A stretch of DNA of 41,622 bases from Niabella sp. (lineage in GTDB: Bacteria; Bacteroidota; Bacteroidia; Chitinophagales; Chitinophagaceae). Positions 1 to 8,458 of the stretch are shown here, piece after piece (within the stretch, counting starts at the first letter, position 1; each line of letters starts with the position of its first letter). The stretch lies in assembly GCA_017744795.1 (NCBI GenBank), contig JAGIAQ010000026.1:1-41622 (forward strand). Direction: 5' to 3'. Below the pieces are notes generated by a model, which saw nothing but the letters and a program-made list of their open reading frames with translations, was not told the DNA's origin and searched no databases. The position numbers and the translations under genes were made by a program.

Positions 1-24
1 TTTTAGCAGCACGTCCTGTTGCGG

Positions 25-1065
25 TCAGCTCACCGGGCACTTTTCATGATAATTCACCAGCTCAATGGGGGCGGCTTCGATCTCAAAAGCGGAGTATTTT
101 TCAATGATCTCATCCAGCACTTCGCGGATTGCCATTTCGTCCGATAAACGAACCAATTTGCTCCGGTACTCTTTGATATTCGGCAACCCTTTCAGGTAAT
201 TGGCATAATGGCGCCGCATCTCATTGATGCCCACGATCGGCCCTTTCCATTCCACACTTTTTTGTAAATGCTTGCGCACAACGTCCACACGTTCCTGAAC
301 AGTAGGCGGGGCCAGCGTTTCGCCGGTTTCCATAAAGTGCTTTATTTCGCGGAAGATCCAGGGATAACCGATTGCTGCACGGCCAATCATAATGCCGTCT
401 ACGCCATAGCGGTTCTTATATTCCAGGGCTTTCTGCGGGCTGTCGATATCTCCGTTTCCAAAAATGGGAATATTGATGCGCGGGTTGTTCTTTACTTTCC
501 CGATCAGGGTCCAGTCGGCTTCACCTTTATACATCTGGCAGCGGGTACGCCCGTGGATCGCCAGTGCCTTTATTCCGACATCTTGTAACCGTTCTGCGAC
601 CTCTTCAATATTCAGTGTACTGTCATCCCATCCCAGTCGGGTTTTTACGGTCACCGGTAATGTTGTTGATTTTACAACGGCTTCGGTCAGACGCACCATG
701 AGATCCACATCTTTTAAAACACCCGCTCCAGCACCTTTCAATGCTACCTTTTTTACAGGACAACCAAAATTAATATCCAGCAGATCGGGCTGTGTTACAT
801 CAACGATCTTTGCGGCCAGGGAAAGACTTTCCTCGTCACCGCCAAAGATCTGGATACCAACGGGGCGCTCATAGTCGAATATGTCCAGTTTCCGGCGGCT
901 TTTGATCGCATCGCGGATCAGCCCTTCACTGCTGATGAACTCCGTGTACATCAAATCGGCCCCGTTATCCTTACATACCGCACGGAATGGCGGATCGCTC
1001 ACGTCCTCCATGGGCGCCAGGAGTAACGGAAAATCGGGTAATGTTATGTTGCCTATTTTGATCAT
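25..1065 (-). CDS. dusB: tRNA-dihydrouridine synthase, DusB/NifR3 type
   Basis: This flavoenzyme reduces specific uridines in the tRNA D-loop to dihydrouridine in the cytosol, using FMN and NADPH. The 346-residue product opens with a conserved TIM-barrel N-terminus (PLLLAPMEDVSDPPFR) and contains DINFGCPVKKV, whose Cys is the family's catalytic cysteine. HGRTRCQMYKG and the FMN-phosphate region GNGDIDSPQKALEY...DGIMIGRAAIG follow. Length is normal. The frame is open 40 codons further upstream, but that extension has no family resemblance and crosses the divergent promoter, so I use the ATG at 1065. A minus-strand TACCTTTG box lies at 1130-1137. Assignment to DusB rather than another Dus subfamily rests on overall resemblance. 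Confidence 0.93.
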   Translation of the reverse strand: MIKIGNITLPDFPLLLAPMEDVSDPPFRAVCKDNGADLMYTEFISSEGLIRDAIKSRRKLDIFDYERPVGIQIFGGDEESLSLAAKIVDVTQPDLLDINFGCPVKKVALKGAGAGVLKDVDLMVRLTEAVVKSTTLPVTVKTRLGWDDSTLNIEEVAERLQDVGIKALAIHGRTRCQMYKGEADWTLIGKVKNNPRINIPIFGNGDIDSPQKALEYKNRYGVDGIMIGRAAIGYPWIFREIKHFMETGETLAPPTVQERVDVVRKHLQKSVEWKGPIVGINEMRRHYANYLKGLPNIKEYRSKLVRLSDEMAIREVLDEIIEKYSAFEIEAAPIELVNYHEKCPVS

Positions 1066-1115
1066 TGTCAGGGTTTCGGGTTGCTGGTTACAGGTCCCAA
1101 GTTGCAGAAAACTGC

Positions 1116-1137
1116 TATTTTTGAAGCTGCAAAGGTA
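1116..1137. promoter_or_regulatory. Back-to-back Bacteroidota -7 boxes between dusB and the CPBP protease gene
   Basis: On the plus strand TATTTTTG (1116-1123) and on the minus strand TACCTTTG (1130-1137) both fit the Bacteroidota -7 consensus TAnnTTTG, and each faces the gene on its side. Predicted start sites lie about 28 nt and 60 nt from the two start codons. I see no convincing -33 TTTG partner for either box, so this rests on the -7 match and position. Confidence 0.45.
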
Positions 1138-1150
1138 CAATTTTATTTTT

Positions 1151-2071
1151 ATGATGATAGCTGACGATCCGTACAGGAAACCCATTACCTATTCCGCAGG
1201 CTTTTTTATGCTGATTGCTTTTGCAGTAGGCGGGATGATTTTTGGAGGTTTTTTAGGAGGAATTATCTGGATGCTGACCACGGGCAAGGGCTTTCAGGAA
1301 CTGGCTGCCGCATTAGGGAATCCGGCTTATCTCAGACAAATGCAACTTATACAAACGATCAGCGCCGTTTGTGGCTTTTTCCTGCCCGCTGTTATTACCG
1401 CTGCTCTTTTAAGTCGTAAGCCATTGAGAATGATGGGCTTTGAACAAAAACCTGCTGGCAGGCAAGTGCTGTTTGCTCTTTTAATTATCCTTGCAGGCCT
1501 GGGTATTAGCAGCGGCCTGGGGTATTTATCGTACCAACTGCCTCTGCCACAGGATATTAAGACGCTTTTTGATAAATGGGAAAACCAATACGCGGTGCAG
1601 GCGGCGGGTTTGGTCAGTTTTAAGAATATACCGGACCTGATCATCTCCATTCTGGTGCTGGCGCTGATCCCGGCCGTTTGCGAAGAGGCTTTCTTTCGCG
1701 GCGGCCTGCAAAATTTCTTATACCGCAGCAAAAAAAACCTTTGGTTTTCTGTTATTGTGGTCAGCTTTATTTTCAGCGTGGTGCATCTGTCTGGTTATGG
1801 TTTCCTCTCCCGGTTTGCCCTGGGTATCATCCTGGGATTATTATATCAGTTTACAGGAAACATCTGGCTGAATATCCTGGCACATTTTATAAATAATGCC
1901 CTGGCCATGATTGTGCTGTACACGCAGGTACAGGCAGGCAAATCGGTAATGAGCGCAATGAATGACCGCGGTGGAACCTATCTGGGACTGCTTGCTGTAC
2001 CCGTGGTGGTATTGCTTTTTATTCTATTTAAAAAGAGAACAGAACAAACTGTAACAACTAATGGCATTTAA
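1151..2071 (+). CDS. CPBP family intramembrane metalloprotease (CAAX protease-like)
   Basis: This is a 306-residue polytopic inner-membrane protein of the CPBP/ABI family, whose members include eukaryotic Rce1 and bacterial putative intramembrane proteases. The motifs are in order: EEAFFRG (EExxxR), then a helix with VVSFIFSVVHLSGYG (FxxxH), and near the C-terminus NILAHFINNALA (HxxxN). These supply the two Glu and two His of the glutamyl-protease-like site. About eight hydrophobic segments surround them. I choose the ATG at 1151 because the upstream open frame is antisense to dusB. The stop overlaps the start of cdsA by 11 bases, so the two are co-transcribed. The substrate cannot be predicted. 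Confidence 0.88.
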   Translation: MMIADDPYRKPITYSAGFFMLIAFAVGGMIFGGFLGGIIWMLTTGKGFQELAAALGNPAYLRQMQLIQTISAVCGFFLPAVITAALLSRKPLRMMGFEQKPAGRQVLFALLIILAGLGISSGLGYLSYQLPLPQDIKTLFDKWENQYAVQAAGLVSFKNIPDLIISILVLALIPAVCEEAFFRGGLQNFLYRSKKNLWFSVIVVSFIFSVVHLSGYGFLSRFALGIILGLLYQFTGNIWLNILAHFINNALAMIVLYTQVQAGKSVMSAMNDRGGTYLGLLAVPVVVLLFILFKKRTEQTVTTNGI

Positions 2072-2921
2072 CTGGAAAACTTTTTGGACAAGAGCATTCA
2101 CGGCACTGATCTTTGTTGCGGTGATGATGGGGGGGCTGCTGTATAATGAATGGAGTTTTTTCCTGCTGATCGCGATCATACATTTTGGATGCTGGTGGGA
2201 GTATTTAAAACTGGTGGAACAAATATATAATGAACTCTTTCATCCCTATATTAAATTCGGATTTTGTTTAACGGGGTTTCATGTGTTGGTGCTGTTTTGC
2301 AATCAGCTGCAGGTGCAGGGATACAGCGTTGCAAATAGTTTCTCCCTGCCTTTTTTGATTGCGGGGGTAGTGTTATTGATTACCGGGATCTTTAAACAGC
2401 GGATGCACCTGAAAAAAATGGGAATCGCAGCCCTTGGCCTTATATATATTTCCTTAAGCTGGGGATTGTTATTGCAGCTGCGCTATTCGATCGATATTCC
2501 AATAATGAAAGACAGGGCACAATCGGACTCCGGATTTTTTATTCCTGTTTTGTTAATAGTGGCGATCTGGATCAATGATACCTGCGCTTACCTGGTAGGC
2601 TCTATGATCGGGAAAACTCCTTTTTCTAAAATATCACCCAAAAAAACACTGGAAGGAACCATCGGCGGCATGCTGCTTTGTGTAGCGGCCATCACGTTGA
2701 TCTTGCAGTATTGGTTTCTATGGCCGGTGCTTTTGGGTATTGCTGTTATTGCTGCTATTGCCGGAACAGCAGGTGACCTGCTGGAATCAAAGCTTAAACG
2801 TATGGCGGGTGTAAAAGACAGCGGGCATATTATGCCGGGGCACGGCGGTTTTTTGGACCGGTTTGATTCGCTGCTGGTGGCGATCCCCTTTGTGTGGATA
2901 TTTTTGCTATTGTGGAAGTAG
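2061..2921 (+). CDS. cdsA: Phosphatidate cytidylyltransferase (CDP-diglyceride synthase)
   Basis: This enzyme makes CDP-diacylglycerol from phosphatidic acid and CTP in the inner membrane, the branch point for all bacterial phospholipids. The 286-residue protein has multiple hydrophobic segments. At the C-terminus it has the family signature KRMAGVKDSGHIMPGHGG followed by FLDRFDSLL, preceded by SPKKTLEGTIGG and GTAGDLLESK. The Asp residues in these motifs bind the catalytic metals. Length is typical of the family. It overlaps the upstream protease gene, suggesting translational coupling. The downstream neighbour is convergent. Confidence 0.96.
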   Translation: MAFNWKTFWTRAFTALIFVAVMMGGLLYNEWSFFLLIAIIHFGCWWEYLKLVEQIYNELFHPYIKFGFCLTGFHVLVLFCNQLQVQGYSVANSFSLPFLIAGVVLLITGIFKQRMHLKKMGIAALGLIYISLSWGLLLQLRYSIDIPIMKDRAQSDSGFFIPVLLIVAIWINDTCAYLVGSMIGKTPFSKISPKKTLEGTIGGMLLCVAAITLILQYWFLWPVLLGIAVIAAIAGTAGDLLESKLKRMAGVKDSGHIMPGHGGFLDRFDSLLVAIPFVWIFLLLWK

Positions 2922-2961
2922 ATCGCCGGAGGCAACAAAAGATGCGCGGCTGCAGGCCCCG

Positions 2962-2984
2962 CATAGCGGCAGACGTCAAACGAT
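2962..2984. terminator. Weak hairpin between convergent cdsA and the DUF58 gene
   Basis: The 83-base gap between convergent genes contains an imperfect palindrome (ATGCG...CGCAT with a GC-rich interior) at about 2941-2965 and no strong T-tract. It could end either transcript but is not a textbook terminator. Coordinates are approximate. Confidence 0.2.
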
Positions 2985-3004
2985 AAACTTCAAACCCAGA
3001 CAAA

Positions 3005-4327
3005 TTATATCCAGGCCCTGTTTTTCAATTCCAGGTATTTGTTGATGGTGTTTACGGTGAGTTGCTGTGGGGTGGTAAGGATGCCTAAGATTCCGTTTTG
3101 CTGCAGCTCTTTTACCATCAGGCGTTTTTCGTGTGCAAATTTTTCTGCTATCGTTTTTATATAAACCTCTTCAAGGTTACTGGCACTGGATTCTATCAGT
3201 TCTTTGATGGCGGTATTCTCAAAGATGACCACCAGCAACAGGTGATAATGGGCCATCCTTTTCAGCACCGGCAGTTCCCGCTGCAGGCCTTCAATCGATT
3301 CAAAATTGGTGAACAGGACCAACAGGCTCCTGCTGGTGATCTTATTGCGAACCGTAGCATACAGCTTTTCATAATCGGCTTCAAGGTAGCGGGTCTGCTG
3401 TTTGTACAGGGTTTCCAGCAACAGGTTCATTTGCCCGGGACGTTTATCTGCAGGAATAAAGCTATCCTGGTTTTCTGCGAAAGTGATCAGGCCGGCTTTG
3501 TCCTGTTTTACGATGGAAAGATTGGCCAACACCAATGAAGCGTTAATAGCATAGTCCAATAAAGTCATTCCTTCAAAAGGCATTTTCATTACGCGCCCTT
3601 TGTTGATTACACAGATGATCTGCTGGCTTTTTTCATCAGTGTAATTATTCACCATAATGCTTCCCTTACGTCCGGTTGCCTTCCAGTTGATGGTACGATA
3701 ATCGTCCCCGCGGACATACTCTTTGATATTGTCGAACTCCATGCTGTGCCCCAGTTTGGGTGTTTTTTTTACGCCGGCGTCCTGTAAGCGGTTGCTTATT
3801 GCGAGTAATTGAAAACGGCGCATTTGCACAAAGGACGGATATACTTTCGTGCTTTTTTTTGCGTCTATCGTAAACATTCTCGTAGTGAGGCGTAAGGGCG
3901 CCACTGCCATAACATGAATCGCTTCAAACAAATACTCACCTCTGGTAAGCGGTTTTAAATAATAGTCGATAGTGATACTTTGATTGCCCGGAATGGTTGC
4001 TTTCCTGATCCAGCTGCGTTCCTGGAACTGCACGGGCAGCTCGTCTATAACGGAAACAGCTACCGGGTAAGCATAATTGTTGAAAAGATGCAGGCTGATC
4101 TTATTTTCATCACCAATACTTAGCCGGTCCGGCACGGTGCGGGTGGCAATAATGCCTTTTTTTTTGGAATATATGAGCAGGGTATCGGCAAGTACCGCTA
4201 TCAGGAGGAGCATCAATAGCAGGGAGGCGATGGGGTAGTATACCGGCTGAAAATAGCTGATGATATAAAGCAATGCTATGGCACCACCTATATAGTAAAC
4301 GATCTTATTTAAATAAAAGGAACGCAA
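3005..4327 (-). CDS. DUF58 domain protein, last gene of the MoxR operon
   Basis: This 440-residue protein has two N-terminal membrane helices (residues about 11-27 and 33-53) and a cytoplasmic or periplasmic DUF58 region. The family hallmark EFDNIKEYVRGDDYRTINWK is at residues 197-216. The following segment should form a von Willebrand A-like fold, where a DxSxS metal-binding motif is usual, but residues 238-246 read ICVINKGRV. The metal site therefore looks degraded. DUF58 proteins occur next to MoxR ATPases and are thought to be chaperone clients or partners. The first available start is TTG at 4327: no ATG exists between the MoxR stop and residue 39. It lies 50 bases downstream of moxR in a five-gene operon. 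Confidence 0.85.
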   Translation of the reverse strand: MRSFYLNKIVYYIGGAIALLYIISYFQPVYYPIASLLLMLLLIAVLADTLLIYSKKKGIIATRTVPDRLSIGDENKISLHLFNNYAYPVAVSVIDELPVQFQERSWIRKATIPGNQSITIDYYLKPLTRGEYLFEAIHVMAVAPLRLTTRMFTIDAKKSTKVYPSFVQMRRFQLLAISNRLQDAGVKKTPKLGHSMEFDNIKEYVRGDDYRTINWKATGRKGSIMVNNYTDEKSQQIICVINKGRVMKMPFEGMTLLDYAINASLVLANLSIVKQDKAGLITFAENQDSFIPADKRPGQMNLLLETLYKQQTRYLEADYEKLYATVRNKITSRSLLVLFTNFESIEGLQRELPVLKRMAHYHLLLVVIFENTAIKELIESSASNLEEVYIKTIAEKFAHEKRLMVKELQQNGILGILTTPQQLTVNTINKYLELKNRAWI

Positions 4328-4377
4328 GGGTTGAAATAAAGAATTTAAAATCAGAAATAAGGAATAACAAAGGATAT

Positions 4378-5355
4378 TTACCTGGGGATTTCCAGGCCGT
4401 TGATTATTTGCTTAATGGTTTCGTTTTCAGTGATGCCTTCCATTTCCTTATCGGGGGAAAGAATAATGCGATGCCTTAAAACCGGAGGGGCTACCGTAAT
4501 AACATCGTCCGGTGTTACAAAATCTCTTCCGTTAATGGCGGCCATCGCTTTAGCGGCATTCATAATCGCCAGCGATGCACGGGGCGAAGCACCCAGGTAG
4601 ATCGCTTTATTATTGCGGGTCTGGTGTACCAGTTTTGCAATAAAAGTCAGCAATTTTTCCTCAATGATAATTTCTTTTACCTGTTTTCTTAAGGTGTTGA
4701 TCTGCACGGCACTTAATACGGCTGTAATAGTATTCAGGACATTTTGGTTGCCCAGCTGATGGAATCGTGTTAGTATTTGAAGCTCCTCTTCTTCGCTTGG
4801 GTAGGGTACTTCAATTTTAAATAGAAAACGGTCCAGCTGCGCCTCCGGGAGGCGATAGGTTCCTTCCTGTTCCACCGGGTTTTGAGTTGCAATTACCATA
4901 AACGGTGGTTCCATTGCATAGGTTTTTCCATCAACAGAGATCTGCCGTTCTTCCATTACTTCCAGCAGTGCGGCCTGTGTTTTTGCAGGGGCCCGGTTGA
5001 TTTCATCTACGAGAATGACATTGCCAAAAACCGGGCCTTTTTTGAATTCGAAGCGCGCATCGCCGGGATTGAAAACAGGTGTGCCGATCACATCTGAAGG
5101 CATCAGGTCCGGCGTAAACTGGATACGTGAGAACGCGGCATTAACGGCGCGGGCGGCCAGCTTTGCGGTCAGTGTTTTTGCAACGCCGGGCACGCCCTCA
5201 ATCAATACATGTCCATCCGCCAATAAAGCGGTAATGATCAGCCGGACCATCTCGTCTTGCCCAATGATGATCTTTTTTATTTCATCTGTGAGCTGTAACA
5301 CTGCCCGGTTCAGCTCGGTAAGGTCCATGCGGTTTTCGAAAAATTGTTCGTTCAT
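4378..5355 (-). CDS. MoxR family AAA+ ATPase
   Basis: This is a 325-residue AAA+ ATPase of the MoxR class, a set of chaperone-like ATPases that help mature metal- or complex-containing proteins. Visible motifs are Walker A GVPGVAKT (residues 54-61), Walker B ILVDEINRAPAKTQ (114-127), sensor region FMVIATQNPVEQEGTYRLPEAQLDRF, and the C-terminal lid with GASPRASL. Length and order fit the family exactly. The start is ATG at 5355, 11 bases from the upstream DUF4350 stop, so it is the fourth gene of the operon. The partner is likely the DUF58 product immediately downstream. The actual client is unknown. Confidence 0.93.
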   Translation of the reverse strand: MNEQFFENRMDLTELNRAVLQLTDEIKKIIIGQDEMVRLIITALLADGHVLIEGVPGVAKTLTAKLAARAVNAAFSRIQFTPDLMPSDVIGTPVFNPGDARFEFKKGPVFGNVILVDEINRAPAKTQAALLEVMEERQISVDGKTYAMEPPFMVIATQNPVEQEGTYRLPEAQLDRFLFKIEVPYPSEEEELQILTRFHQLGNQNVLNTITAVLSAVQINTLRKQVKEIIIEEKLLTFIAKLVHQTRNNKAIYLGASPRASLAIMNAAKAMAAINGRDFVTPDDVITVAPPVLRHRIILSPDKEMEGITENETIKQIINGLEIPR

Positions 5356-5366
5356 GTTTGTCGGTT

Positions 5367-6584
5367 TTAACTGCGGGTATAAAATTTTTCAATATTTGCC
5401 TGCAGGGTTATCAGGTCTGCATCTGAAATAACGCCTTCTGCTTCGGTTGTTTTAATTTGCTTTATTATAGCGCTCACCAATGCGGGATCTGCGCCGCTCT
5501 TATCGCTTAGTTCCCGGATGTAATCATTGTTCAATTGCTTTGAAAAGATATGGTATTTGTTACGTAAATATTCCTGGAAATAAGCGCTCATTTTTTGCGC
5601 CAGATTTACATTGTCTCTTTTTTCATAATAGAGCAGCCCCATGGTTTTAACGAAATCCAATGTGTCATTTTTCGGAGCTTCAATAACCGGTATGAAACGC
5701 TGCCGCCGCCTCATTTCCAGCAATGTGAAAATAAGCAGGAGGGCTAATGCCAGCAGGATCCCCGCACTAAATGCTTTGTCTTTCATAATGGCGCTGAACC
5801 AGTTTTTGTCCGTATCCGTGTCTCTCTTTTTCCGGTAGTAGTCATCCCATATCAGCGTGGTAGTGGATTGAGGTACCAGGGACAATACCTGGCTTAAATA
5901 GTTAATATTGTCGTGATATAATAAAAAGTAATTGCTGAAGGCTAATGGCGCTAATTGCAGGAATAAAGAGCCCTTTCCCTTTTTAAGCTCAATAAAGTTC
6001 GCATTGCGGGCTCTTCCCCGTCCGATGATCCTTGTTGTTTTGTGGTTGGTCCGGGAAAACGAACTTTCAACTGCGACGCCGGGGTAAGCAGCCGTATAAG
6101 TTTGGGGCAACGGGATGCTGTCCAATTCGACGGACATTGAATCTGGCCCCAGATCACCATAAGGATAGGAGCGCATATTTCCGGTTCTTATGGTTGCATC
6201 AATATATTCTTCTACGGTACTGCCCAGCATAAAACAGCTGATGAGGGCGCAGTTACCGCTATTGACAAATTCCAGCAGCTCATCCATTTCTTCTTCTGTA
6301 GGGTTAAACTGCGGTGTAATGCTGACAAAAAACTGATTTTGCTTGTGCTGATAAAAAGCGGTACTGGTGAGGATGCTCCTATCATTGATTTTTGTAACGG
6401 CACCAGGGAAAAATTGTTGCAGACTGTTATAGGTTACGTAGGTCCCGTAGGGATTTTTGTCTTCCTTTTTCAGGGAAATGAACGTGCTGTAGCTATTTTC
6501 GTTTTTACTGTTTTTCCTGAATAGGAAAAACAGGAGCACAAAGAGCAGCAAGGCGATGATTGGTAAAAAGGTGGTTCGCTTCAT
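5367..6584 (-). CDS. DUF4350 domain protein
   Basis: This 405-residue membrane protein begins with a signal-anchor helix (residues about 5-22), followed by a periplasmic region with the N-terminal part KNPYGTYVTYNSLQQFFP typical of DUF4350. A second helix (about 273-292, AGILLALALLLIFTLLEM) is followed by a charged cytoplasmic tail. The extracytoplasmic part resembles the GATase-like fold reported for the family, but I cannot see catalytic residues. It sits 9 bases after the DUF4129-like gene and 11 before moxR. In actinobacteria and Bacteroidota DUF4350 genes keep company with MoxR, DUF58, DUF4129 and SpoIIM-like genes, which supports a shared complex. Biochemical role unknown. Confidence 0.8.
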   Translation of the reverse strand: MKRTTFLPIIALLLFVLLFFLFRKNSKNENSYSTFISLKKEDKNPYGTYVTYNSLQQFFPGAVTKINDRSILTSTAFYQHKQNQFFVSITPQFNPTEEEMDELLEFVNSGNCALISCFMLGSTVEEYIDATIRTGNMRSYPYGDLGPDSMSVELDSIPLPQTYTAAYPGVAVESSFSRTNHKTTRIIGRGRARNANFIELKKGKGSLFLQLAPLAFSNYFLLYHDNINYLSQVLSLVPQSTTTLIWDDYYRKKRDTDTDKNWFSAIMKDKAFSAGILLALALLLIFTLLEMRRRQRFIPVIEAPKNDTLDFVKTMGLLYYEKRDNVNLAQKMSAYFQEYLRNKYHIFSKQLNNDYIRELSDKSGADPALVSAIIKQIKTTEAEGVISDADLITLQANIEKFYTRS

Positions 6585-6593
6585 GGGTGCCGG

Positions 6594-7391
6594 CTATTTG
6601 ATCTTTTGTTTTAATTGCAGAAATGGGTTGTTTATTTTTTGATACAAAGGCTCCGTTATATCAAAAAGGCCGTACCAGCTGTATTCATAGTTGCGCGTTG
6701 CCGCAAAAAAATCGTCATAATAACCACTGCTGCGCAATTGCAGCAGGTAATCAAAATTTGTTTTGTCTGGTTTAAAATGGATCAGTTGTTTTTCTGATAA
6801 GATCTTTAATAGTTCAAGATACTGCAGGCGTATGGCGAGGCGATAATTGCCCTGTTCGAGCGCCTTACGTAGCTCGACCGCATAATTAATTGAAAAGATA
6901 TCTTTGTCAGCGTCCGCTGCCGGACCGGCTGCTACTGCGGTGCTCTTCTTTTTGAAAAAAATGAATTTGTTAGAAGAGAGGTACCAGATCAGCAACAAAA
7001 TAAAAATCACAATGGCTATGTAGGGGATCAGAGAAAGCCACCCCAGGTGGTAAGATCTTCCGCTGCTTTTTTCTTCCGTTTTTTTCCCGAGCCCGGTTTT
7101 AACATAGCCAAATGCCGGGTCGTTTTGCAGTTGTTTTACAAAATCCTCAGGTATATTTTTCACAATAACCTGTTGTTGCGCATAATTGCCGATAGTATTA
7201 AAGCTGCGCTTATCGGCGGTTGCCGATTTATAGTCCGTGTTGTCTTCGGCAGCAGCCGTTTGATCTACCATAACGGTATCCACTACTGTTGTATCTGTTA
7301 CACCGGCATCTATTCTCTGGCAATGCGCACTAACCGGAAGCAACAGGTAACAAACCCCCGCAAAGGCCATTTTTTCAATGAACTTAAACAT
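6594..7391 (-). CDS. DUF4129-like membrane protein
   Basis: This 265-residue protein has a signal peptide (hydrophobic stretch to SAHC, residue about 24), a periplasmic part of about 100 residues, one membrane helix (LSLIPYIAIVIFILLLIWYLSS, about residues 114-135, more than 20 positions so bounds only are meaningful) and a cytoplasmic C-terminal domain. That domain contains GNYRLAIRLQYLELLKIL and YEYSWYGLFDITEPLYQKI, the arrangement seen in DUF4129. Its start overlaps the SpoIIM-like stop by 8 bases. Function is unknown; context places it in the MoxR membrane assembly. Confidence 0.72.
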   Translation of the reverse strand: MFKFIEKMAFAGVCYLLLPVSAHCQRIDAGVTDTTVVDTVMVDQTAAAEDNTDYKSATADKRSFNTIGNYAQQQVIVKNIPEDFVKQLQNDPAFGYVKTGLGKKTEEKSSGRSYHLGWLSLIPYIAIVIFILLLIWYLSSNKFIFFKKKSTAVAAGPAADADKDIFSINYAVELRKALEQGNYRLAIRLQYLELLKILSEKQLIHFKPDKTNFDYLLQLRSSGYYDDFFAATRNYEYSWYGLFDITEPLYQKINNPFLQLKQKIK

Positions 7392-8361
7392 CGGCCGGCC
7401 CCCCTTGCTTCAAACGCTGTTTATCCCTGCGGTTCAACTGCACCGGGTAAATGATGAAATACCATATTACAAAAGCTACCGATGCAGTGGTTAATAATGT
7501 GGTGAACCAGGAGAGGTCATTATATAATCTTGTAAACAACCCTTCAAAAAAGGCTGCTATAACAAATGCGGGCAGGATCCCGATCATGATCTTTACGCCA
7601 TCCTTGGCACCCTCCCGAAAAGCCTCCATCCTTTTTTTGGTGCCGGGAAACAGAAAGCTTTTGCCTAATACAAAACCCGCGGCAGCGGCTACTATAATGG
7701 CCGTGATCTCTAATGTACCGTGCACAAATACAACCAGCCAAAACTGGATGCCTAATCCATGCGAGGCAAACAATTGATCAAAGATGCCTACCATGGCTGC
7801 AGTTTCGGCGAGTTGGTATAAAGTGGGGATGCCGCAAAATATCCCGGTAGTAAAAAAGACGAAGGCTACTTTTATATTGTTGATCATGATGCCCAGCCAA
7901 CTTAAAATCGGGTTGCCGGACTCGTAGATGCCAAAAGGGTTTCCGCTTTTAATATTCTCCAGGGTTTTTTCCAGGTAGTCGTTCCCGAAAAAATTAGCGG
8001 CCAGCTCCGGGTCTTTCGCCGCCAGAAAAAAAGAAAGAAGAAAAAAGGTTACAAATACTATAAAGGAAAACAACAGTGTTTTTCTGTACCGGAACAATAG
8101 CTGCGGCAGCTCATACTTCCAATAGTAAACCAACCGGCTCGATTCTTCCTTCCGGTTCTGGTAGATGCTCAGGTACATATCTGAGGCCTGCTTATTAAGA
8201 TAGTGTACCGTTTTGCTGGTAGGGTAAAATGTTTTTGCATACGCAAGGTCGTCAACCAACTGGGTGAATGATTGTGCCATTTCATCCGGCGCTTCCGGCG
8301 GTGCACTTTGGTTTTTCAGCCAGCGATCCCTGTTTTTCTTGATAAAGAGTGCTTCTCTCAA
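7384..8361 (-). CDS. SpoIIM-like (stage II sporulation protein M family) membrane protein
   Basis: This 325-residue protein resembles the SpoIIM family of integral membrane proteins, which in sporulating bacteria helps engulfment, but this lineage does not sporulate. The conserved N-terminus REALFIKKNRDRWLK is followed by about five membrane helices, including LLFSFIVFVTFFLLSFFLAA and a central segment with GIFCGIPTLYQL and HGTLEITAI. The start codon is TTG at 8361: an in-frame stop lies 6 bases further upstream, and the next Met would remove the conserved N-terminus. It is the first gene of the operon running to DUF58. In Bacteroidota and actinobacteria this family travels with RDD, MoxR and DUF58 genes, so a role in an envelope complex is inferred. 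Confidence 0.83.
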   Translation of the reverse strand: MREALFIKKNRDRWLKNQSAPPEAPDEMAQSFTQLVDDLAYAKTFYPTSKTVHYLNKQASDMYLSIYQNRKEESSRLVYYWKYELPQLLFRYRKTLLFSFIVFVTFFLLSFFLAAKDPELAANFFGNDYLEKTLENIKSGNPFGIYESGNPILSWLGIMINNIKVAFVFFTTGIFCGIPTLYQLAETAAMVGIFDQLFASHGLGIQFWLVVFVHGTLEITAIIVAAAAGFVLGKSFLFPGTKKRMEAFREGAKDGVKIMIGILPAFVIAAFFEGLFTRLYNDLSWFTTLLTTASVAFVIWYFIIYPVQLNRRDKQRLKQGGPADV

Positions 8362-8458
8362 GGAAATTTATTTTTTTACAAAATACAATTTTTATTTTAA
8401 TTGAATGCTGGTCAGCCTTCTTTTTGCTGCATCAAAAAATAACTGTATTTTGTTCATT

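Noticed and set aside
1066-1185. N-terminal extension of DusB by 40 residues
   Set aside because: The extra residues have no family resemblance and would run through the divergent promoter region; the internal ATG at 1065 gives the normal start.
7384-8361. Sporulation gene
   Set aside because: The SpoIIM name is a family label only; context is the MoxR cluster, and this lineage does not sporulate.
8380-8458. TATTTTG boxes on both strands between the SpoIIM-like and RDD genes
   Set aside because: Each is one base short of TAnnTTTG, so I do not call promoters, although some promoter must be here.
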